Positions 57,639 to 64,000 of a stretch of 64,000 bases of DNA are shown one piece after another (within the stretch, counting starts at the first letter, position 1; every line of letters starts with the position of its first letter). Position numbers and translations under genes: made by a program. The notes under the pieces were generated by a model that ran no database searches, was not told the DNA's origin, and saw only the letters and a list, made by a program, of their open reading frames with translations. The stretch is from Leptasterias polaris (Eukaryota; Echinodermata; Asteroidea; Forcipulatida; Asteriidae): NCBI GenBank assembly GCA_037783415.1, contig JAZGTN010000119.1, forward strand, positions 992,001-1,056,000, given 5' to 3'.

Positions 57639-57878
57639 GTTTGCGAGTTCTGCATGGTTGTTAAACCAAAGACTCAAAATTTGATTAAATTATTTACATT
57701 TAATTACCCAATAATTCATTGGGTGACGTCATTATGTTGTCGAAATTTCTGTTTTATCTAATCATCAGGTGTAATATTGTTGCCAAGTTTCATGACCGTG
57801 CGAATTTGGGAAAGATGTCAAAGTCTGCGGACAACGATGCGTGTATTTTTGAGGTGGGCGAACAAACTCAAAAATCCA
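57639..57878. repeat. Duplicated flank block F, copy 2
   Basis: Matches 52870-53107 closely, ending at the same base before CTAG. Confidence 0.8.
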
Positions 57879-59835
57879 CTAGAGATTTAGAGTTTGTAAA
57901 ACAAACTCTAGGTGTTCGGGTTCTCGCTGGGCTCAGTGCTGTTTTAATGCGTTAGCTATATCATTGAATCGCTGAAAACATTGTTGATAGCTTTTGAAAT
58001 TTCAAGGAAGTAAAGTGTAAATCTTCGTTGATTGAACGTTAGTTTACACAGGAAATTAATGCACCTCACAATATAAATTTTAAAAAATAATAATCTTTTG
58101 TTAAAGCCAAATTAACGAATCCAACCCTATTTTGGTTGCTAAAAAAAATGATCCTTATCCTTATCCTTATCCTACATTTGAAAACTGATGACGTCATGAC
58201 GTTAGATAAGTTCTTATCGAGACATTGGTATTTAATTATGTGCTTTAAATTGTAAGTGAAAAACGAAGAGTACATTATTTAATTTATTTGAAAGGGCAGA
58301 GGGTCAATATTGTCCTTTCATACAGAGCAGCATACATTTTTCGAATTTCCTTTCGTTTTGGTTGCATATCTTAAAACGAGCCTTTGAATTACTCACAAGT
58401 ACAACTATCATGTATGCCACTCACAGAAGTTTATTTATTTTCCAATGGATATTGATTCTTTATAATAAATCCGACTATGCAAATCATGTTGACATTATTA
58501 AATTACAATTCTTAGAAGTTTTAACAGGTTTTCAAATACTGTGATTTGGCTTCTCATTATGTATCGGTGCATGATACTTTGATTGTTAAAACAAGTCGAG
58601 CATACAATGAGCTATTGGTTGCATTTTAAAAAATAGCTTGCTTGATTTTTAGACATTAGTCTTCATACAGAACGGTTTGTTAAATTTATAATATTGAAAT
58701 AAAAAACACATGTTTTTAATAATTATGCAAGATAAAGGCAAGTCATAAAGACGGCAAATTTAAGCCTCTCGTGAATTTTAACTAATAAAATAGTTTTAAC
58801 GAGTTAATAACTATTTCTACCTGTATGGTGCATCATCATACATTCAGCAAGAAATTAGGGAATTCAACACAGCAACGAGTATGATTTTTTTCACTGGAGA
58901 ACATTCGGGTACTGATGTGTTGTATATTCTGAAGAAGAAAAAACAATAAACAAAGTATGACTCAAAGCAAATTAAGTCAAGCTGAAACTGCTCAAATAAA
59001 TAAAATTCAAGACTTACAACATTTCATGATTTTATAATAATAATAATAATTTATTGAATTTATATTGCGCTCTCTCCAGGACCAACCTGTTCGAGGGCTC
59101 ATAACAATACAACATATCAGAGTAAGGAAATTACGCCAAAAAAAATGAGTGGAAGGTGCACATCCTGTTTTTGATGTGAACAACTTATAAACGAAACCTT
59201 ATTAGGGGAAACTTTATCGAAGGGTTTTCAAATAAGTATGTCGCTATACAAAGTTGACGGAAAACATTCATCAGTCTGACCATTTTCTGACTATAGTGAC
59301 ATAGCCAACATTCATACCAATCCCCCATTGCCCAACTCTATCTCTTCGACGTTCATATTAAACGTTCCTTAGTTTTAAAAACATTTCACCAACGGTCACC
59401 ACTTGATGATACAGGATAAACTTTATAACGTAATTGTGCATCAAATAAAAGAATCATTTTGAAAAGCAATGATGTTCACACGGAAAACTTACCGAAGTTA
59501 GTCCCGTGTAGCAAGGTAAACACATGCCGTGACGAGGGTCTGAAACACCCATTACGATCCGATGACACATCCTTCCTTCTCAGTGTATGATCAAAACATA
59601 TTACCATTGTTCGTCTTTTCCTGCTTGCATTTTCCCACATAATTAAATATCATACGAATCACTGAAGCAGGTGGTCATCTCAGTGAAACTTCGTCTTCAA
59701 TTCCATATTGATAATAAAGCCATGAGAAGGGCAAGTAGGGGAACAATTAGACGTCGAATCTTAGCGGAAATCATGTTAATGCTAGTACGTAGTAGTAAGT
59801 ACGCCATTGATAAGATTGCACTTGCGTTGTAAGTA
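57879..59835 (-). repeat. Hairpin-family long element, minus orientation, diverged
   Basis: Starts at CTAG (57879-57882) with the AGAGTTTGT stem-loop, follows 53108 to the CATCATAC break (about 58835), then continues as the reverse complement of 35.55-36.48 kb. It retains an intron-like acceptor (CTGAAGAAGAAAAAA as read on the plus strand, about 58931) and donor (CTTACC, about 59488). A LINE tail with ATT repeats sits at 59033-59115. It fades near 59835. Confidence 0.7.
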
Positions 59836-59906
59836 AAACATGAATGGAAACTCTCGTTACGCCCACATGGCACTGATAGTAAACAACTATCGTTGTGCCA
59901 CGTTGG

Positions 59907-60075
59907 TCTGTAACAAGTGCCTTGACTGGCTAGCTACCCACCGTTGCCAGTCGCGAGGGGGTATGTCATTCTGCGTTAGGCAATGGATTAAGATTAAAGG
60001 CCAATTTCTCTAATAGATCTATGAAAAACTTGATTTGTTCCAGTGTATAAAACAATAAGTATTCAGTACCCTTTG
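59907..60075. repeat. Duplicated block G, second copy
   Basis: See 57434-57600. It lies just past the faded end of the minus-strand long element. Confidence 0.8.
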
Positions 60076-60960
60076 TTCGGGTATGGGGCACTGTTATGTT
60101 ACTAAAATGCGTAAGCAGATTTATATTGAAAGTTTTTTAATTTTCAAAAAAAAGTCGTTTGCAAACCTATTACTTTTATACTTTTAGTGTACACGGGGGA
60201 AAGTGATATCGTTGCTGTATGAGTCTCCATAAAGTAGTTTAGATACACATGTATAACAATTTTCATGTAAATAGTCACAAACTTAACATGCTTAACTGAT
60301 AAATTAAAAGACTAACAATTCAAAAATTAATGTTATCAAACTACGCATGCTTGCTACCTTATGTGTGAAGCAACATCATTTGTCATGATTATGAAAAGGG
60401 CATAAGAACCTACTGTTTACACGATGTGCAATTAATGTTGAATTTATTTTGCTAGTCACATTGTAATTCTTTGAAGTATTCAACAGGATCTAATATTTAG
60501 ATTCGCATAAAAACCGTTGTTGATCAGAGTCAAAGTTATGTTGACCTTTTTCCGATTGCATTTTCTCAGTTATCAAAAGTTATTCAAATCAGTGAATCAC
60601 CAAAACAGTTCAGCAAAATACACTCGTTCAGTTGATATTCACCACCAAGCCAACAAATGGCTAACACGAAGGTTATGCAATGAGCTATTCATTGCACCAC
60701 CGTCGAACATCGTAGATTTCCGAAGGATGGTTGCATTTATCGACGAGTGCAGTAACAAAGGACCATTAACTTGGTATAGCGCCACCATCGATAACGTATC
60801 ACGACACAGCCACCATGGATAACGTATCACGACACAGCAATGCAGTCTTCGTGGACTTTGCACCCAAGATCAATGGCGCAGTGTGTGTACTGTTTACATG
60901 TACATGCAAGATTACATGTGGTCAATGGAGCAGAATGACCAGACCTGCGGGCTAATACTA
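60076..60960. other. No gene recognised
   Basis: A 101-codon frame at 60517-60822 has no recognisable domain. A short tandem (ATAACGTATCACGACACAGC) occurs at about 60790-60836. Confidence 0.45.
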
Positions 60961-61680
60961 ACGTAATGTTCAACTTACATTTTCAGCGGGAAGTCAAGAA
61001 CAACCGGGATAACTCTTTGTGTAGCATTTGTTGAGTTTTAAAAGACCTGTCCGATGATGTATTGATTGAAGCAATCCATTCAGTAATGATTAAGTTATGA
61101 TTTTTTGAAATATTAAATTTTGATTTACTGTATTTCAACACCTGATGACGTAATCATGACGTCACAACAACTTGATGGAGGTTTTATCAAGGTTCTAACA
61201 TGGTGTAAATTTGAGGTTGATCGGATAAACAGAAGTGAAGAATTTGGGCAGGAAATGTTTTTTGGTTAAGAATTGCAGAAAGGCAAACTTTGACCTTCCG
61301 TTACGACCGGAAGTAAAGGTCATGTGAATTTGGCGTTAACTTTTCAAATGTTGCCCGTGTCTTGATCTATCATAATGTTTAAATATGAATATTATAGCTT
61401 TCCTATTCAGAAACATACAGGCATTGGCATGAGGGCACTTTTTTGACCTTAAATGGCTTGTAATTTGACACCCGATGACGTCATCATGACGTCATTGCTC
61501 ACACGTCTTCTGCTCTTTATGTTCTAATGTCACATTAAGTTTCAAGTTGATCAAAGGTTTGCAAGTATGTTTTTTTCTGCGGACAAACGACTATCAGAAG
61601 ATTAAGCAAAACAAAGAAAAAAAAAAAAAAAAAAACGAACAAAAACAAGGAGTTGTTCGGTCTGTGGACCGAACACCTAA
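60961..61680 (-). repeat. Hairpin-family element, left part, minus orientation
   Basis: Reverse-complement counterpart of the start of the 34.4 and 37.2 kb copies: degenerate units, TGACGTAATCATGACGTCA (about 61146), GATGACGTCATCATGACGTC (about 61477), an A-run (poly-T on the other strand) and the hairpin at 61651-61678. Confidence 0.7.
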
Positions 61681-62627
61681 CTAGAGATTTAGAGTTTGTA
61701 AAACAAACTCTAGGTGTTCGGGTTCTCGCTGGGCTCAGTGCTGTTTTAATGCGTTAGCTATATCATTGAATCGCTGAAAACATTGTTGATAGCTTTTGAA
61801 ATTTCAAGGAAAGTAAAGTGTAAATCTTCTTTAATTGTATGTTAGACGATGATGTCGTTAAAATAAGTCGAGCATAGTATGAGCTATTGGTTGCATTTTT
61901 AAAAATAGCTTGCTTGATTTTTAGACATTAGTCTTCATACAGAACGGTTTGTTAAATTTATAATATTGAAAGAAATGCACTTGTTTTAAATAATTATGCA
62001 AGATAAAGGCAAGTCATGAAGACGGCAGTTTTAGCTTCTCGTGAATTTTAACTAATTAAATATTTTTAACGAGTTAATAACTATTTCTACCTGTATGGTG
62101 CATCATACTCAGTGTGTAGTTTGTTACGCACCTCAAAACAGTAATAACACCAAAGTTCAACTTAAAGGCACTGAACACGTTTGGTAATTGTCAAAGACCA
62201 GTATTCTCACTTGGTGTATCCCAACATAATGCATAAAAATATAACAAGCCTGTGAAAATTTGGACTCAATTGGTCATTGAAGTTGCAAGAAAATGATGAA
62301 AGAAAAAAACACCCTTGTTGTACAAATTAGTGTGCTTTCAGATAGGAATAAAAGGCTTCTGGCCAGAAGTCTTTTATTATTTTAGTGAGAAATTACGTCT
62401 TTCTCAAAAACTACGTTACTTCGGAGGGAGTCGTTTCTCACAATGTTTTATACTATCAACAGCTCTCCGTTGCTCGTTACCAAGTAAGTTTTTATGCTAA
62501 TATATATTTTGAGTAATTACCAAACGTGTACAGTGCCTTTAATGAAATAGCTCACGCATTGACACAGCACTGACCCCAGCGATACCCGAACACCTAGTGT
62601 CTGTTGTCAAAAAAAAGTTAAGTCTAG
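61681..62627. mobile_element. Two-ended hairpin-family derivative with MITE inside
   Basis: CTAG at 61681-61684 and 62624-62627. Without the MITE it matches the short derivative at 51161-51732, including the same internal deletion. The right stem-loop is damaged (GTGTCTGTTGTCAAAAAAAA). Confidence 0.75.
62166..62538. mobile_element. TTAA MITE with AGGCACTG ends
   Basis: 373 bases, inverted ends of about 24 bases (AGGCACTGaACACGTTTGG and its complement), TTAA at 62162-62165 and 62539-62542. The empty site caacTTAAtgaaatag is present at about 51640, 54410 and 14255. This is an abundant MITE type in echinoderms as I recall it, probably driven by a Kolobok or piggyBac transposase. Confidence 0.88.
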
Positions 62628-63906
62628 TTTGGTTTATTTTCTCATACAATGTATACACTACACATACGCATTTGCATTTGCATTGCATTCATTGACAAAG
62701 TGTGTGTTAAAAGTTATAGGTCAATAATTGTCGCATGACTGCTTGCACTGGTTTATTGACTGATACAATTTAAACGCTACATAAAACTTTGGAGTCTATG
62801 CACTTTATTGTACATTTAACCAGTACATACATTTGTACATTTGATAGTTTCACAGTACATTGACAATATGTGTCCTGAAAGTAAAAATCCATACCTTGTT
62901 GCAGAACTGCTTGCAATGGTTTATTGTATAATACATAATGACATGAATATAATTAGCAAATCTTGAGACCACCATATCTCGAACGGTTTAAGTCCGATCA
63001 ACTGTTTTCGATTGTGTACTTGTGGGATACTGTAGATGTGTTTGTTAGGCTAAACGTTGTGCGACGTCATCATGACGTCACCAGTGCCCAACGTAAAGTC
63101 AATACATTTCGCTCACCACAATTCTTGTTTTATGGCCCGTGTGGTAAAAAAAAACACCTCCATAAGACTGTGTGGCGCGGTATGCTACTTTATGTGTTCT
63201 CTTATGTTATAATGTAAGGAATTATGAAGTCACCACCTGTAATAGAGCACCCTCTATCAATCGTCTATTTTTCAAGTGTCAAACAAAATAAGTTTAATTT
63301 TGAAATCTACAGAATATGCTTGATCGAGTCAGAAGTTGTTTCCCATCCCATCTTGGAATACTGTGAGCTACGGTACTCATGTTTCAAGCTCGAAAACATG
63401 TTGCATCAATTTTTGATTTCACGTACTAACACAAAACGTTTTACTTTATTGCTTATTAATTTAGGACGAAAAGCGGTCATAAGTACCATATGAAGTTCAA
63501 AGCAACAAGTCTCCACTGTTAGAAAACTAGTGACGTTTTGAAGGAAATCGGGATTTTATAAAAGCCTTCAACATTAAATGCCGTTTTCTACAATTATTAC
63601 TTTTTACTGTCTACGTGTGTGTGTCAGTTCGTGAAATCGGTGGATGACGATTTGATAGCTTCACAGTTACCTTGACAAAGTGTCTTGACTTATCGCATAG
63701 CTGCTTGCAATGGTTTATTGTCTGACACAATGTACGTACTAAATTAAACTTCAGAGTCTAGACACTATTGTGTAAATTTAACCAGTACATTGTACATTTG
63801 ATAGATTCACAGTTACATTGACAATGTGTCTCGAAAGTAAACATGCATGAATTGTCGCATGACTGCTAGCAGTGGTTTTCAAGAAATAACAACGAATTTA
63901 TCGTTC
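62628..63906. other. No gene; degenerate repeats
   Basis: Units with GCTTGCAaTGGTTTATTGtc and a following tttaaCCAGTACAT phrase occur at about 62738, 62905 and 63700. TGCGACGTCATCATGACGTC lies near 63059. Frames at 62963-63217 and 63224-63493 show no domain. Confidence 0.5.
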
Positions 63907-64000
63907 TTAGTTTGTGAGTTCTGGTTGTTAAACCAAAAACTCAAAATTTGATTAAAAAATAAATATCATTAAATTACCCGATAAATCATTGGATGACGTC
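63907..64000. repeat. Duplicated flank block F, copy 3 (cut by window end)
   Basis: GTTTGTGAGTTCTGGTTG and on, matching the start of block F with small indels. Confidence 0.7.

Noticed and set aside
51161..62627. Firm assignment of the hairpin family to Helitrons
   Set aside because: Hairpin plus CTAG fits, but several copies have inverted ends on both sides, no TC 5' end or RepHel protein is seen, and CTAG may be target sequence.

Overview
The window is animal nuclear DNA: AT-rich, intron-bearing and packed with transposable elements. An echinoderm, or at least a marine deuterostome, fits best. The reasons are a three-exon ST8Sia-type sialyltransferase gene, short inverted-repeat elements with the TTAAAGGCACTG and GGCCAATTTCAT ends that I associate with echinoderm genomes, a tRNA-derived SINE, a THAP-bearing TTAA element, and DIRS-order, Ty3/gypsy and Tx1-like retroelements. 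The species cannot be named from sequence alone, and family attributions come from motif recognition, not a search.

Layout. 0-11.05 kb: an exon of a rhodopsin-class GPCR (minus strand, now a pseudogene) is split by two retroelements. One is a tyrosine-recombinase retrotransposon with split direct repeats (439-5295). The other is a chromodomain Ty3/gypsy element (5574-11013), whose 3' LTR holds a 1.2-kb inverted-repeat DNA element (9560-10761). 11-20.8 kb: sparse non-coding DNA with LINE, SINE and MITE remnants, including a LINE interrupted by a THAP-bearing TTAA element (18457-19428). 20.9-23.4 kb: the only apparently intact host gene, a 376-residue sialyltransferase on the minus strand. 23.4-28 kb: no gene recognised, plus a GC-rich tandem duplication near 26.2-26.5 kb.

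28-64 kb: a mosaic of one repeat super-family. Its recognisable ends carry short stem-loops next to the block AGGTGTTCGG / CCGAACACCT, usually followed within about 7-8 bases by CTAG. Members include a five-hairpin array (31423-31675), two head-to-tail 2.8-kb copies (34435-40067), inverted copies at 57.9-59.8 kb and 61 kb, and short two-ended derivatives (51161-51732, 53108-54501, 61681-62627). Their bodies repeat CRE-type palindromes (TGACGTCA) and CCGGTT/AACCGG palindromes. Scattered among them are a Tx1-like LINE (48.6-51.15 kb), duplicated gypsy RNase H plus LTR segments, and a 12-bp CpG-rich minisatellite (46.9-47.14 kb).

The hairpin-ended family is the best candidate for something undescribed. 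Its stems change sequence but keep pairing, three copies keep an intron-like donor and acceptor although the short reading frame is not kept, and no transposase is encoded in the window. Whether it is Helitron-like or a TIR transposon using a CTAG target is unresolved; both readings are given.
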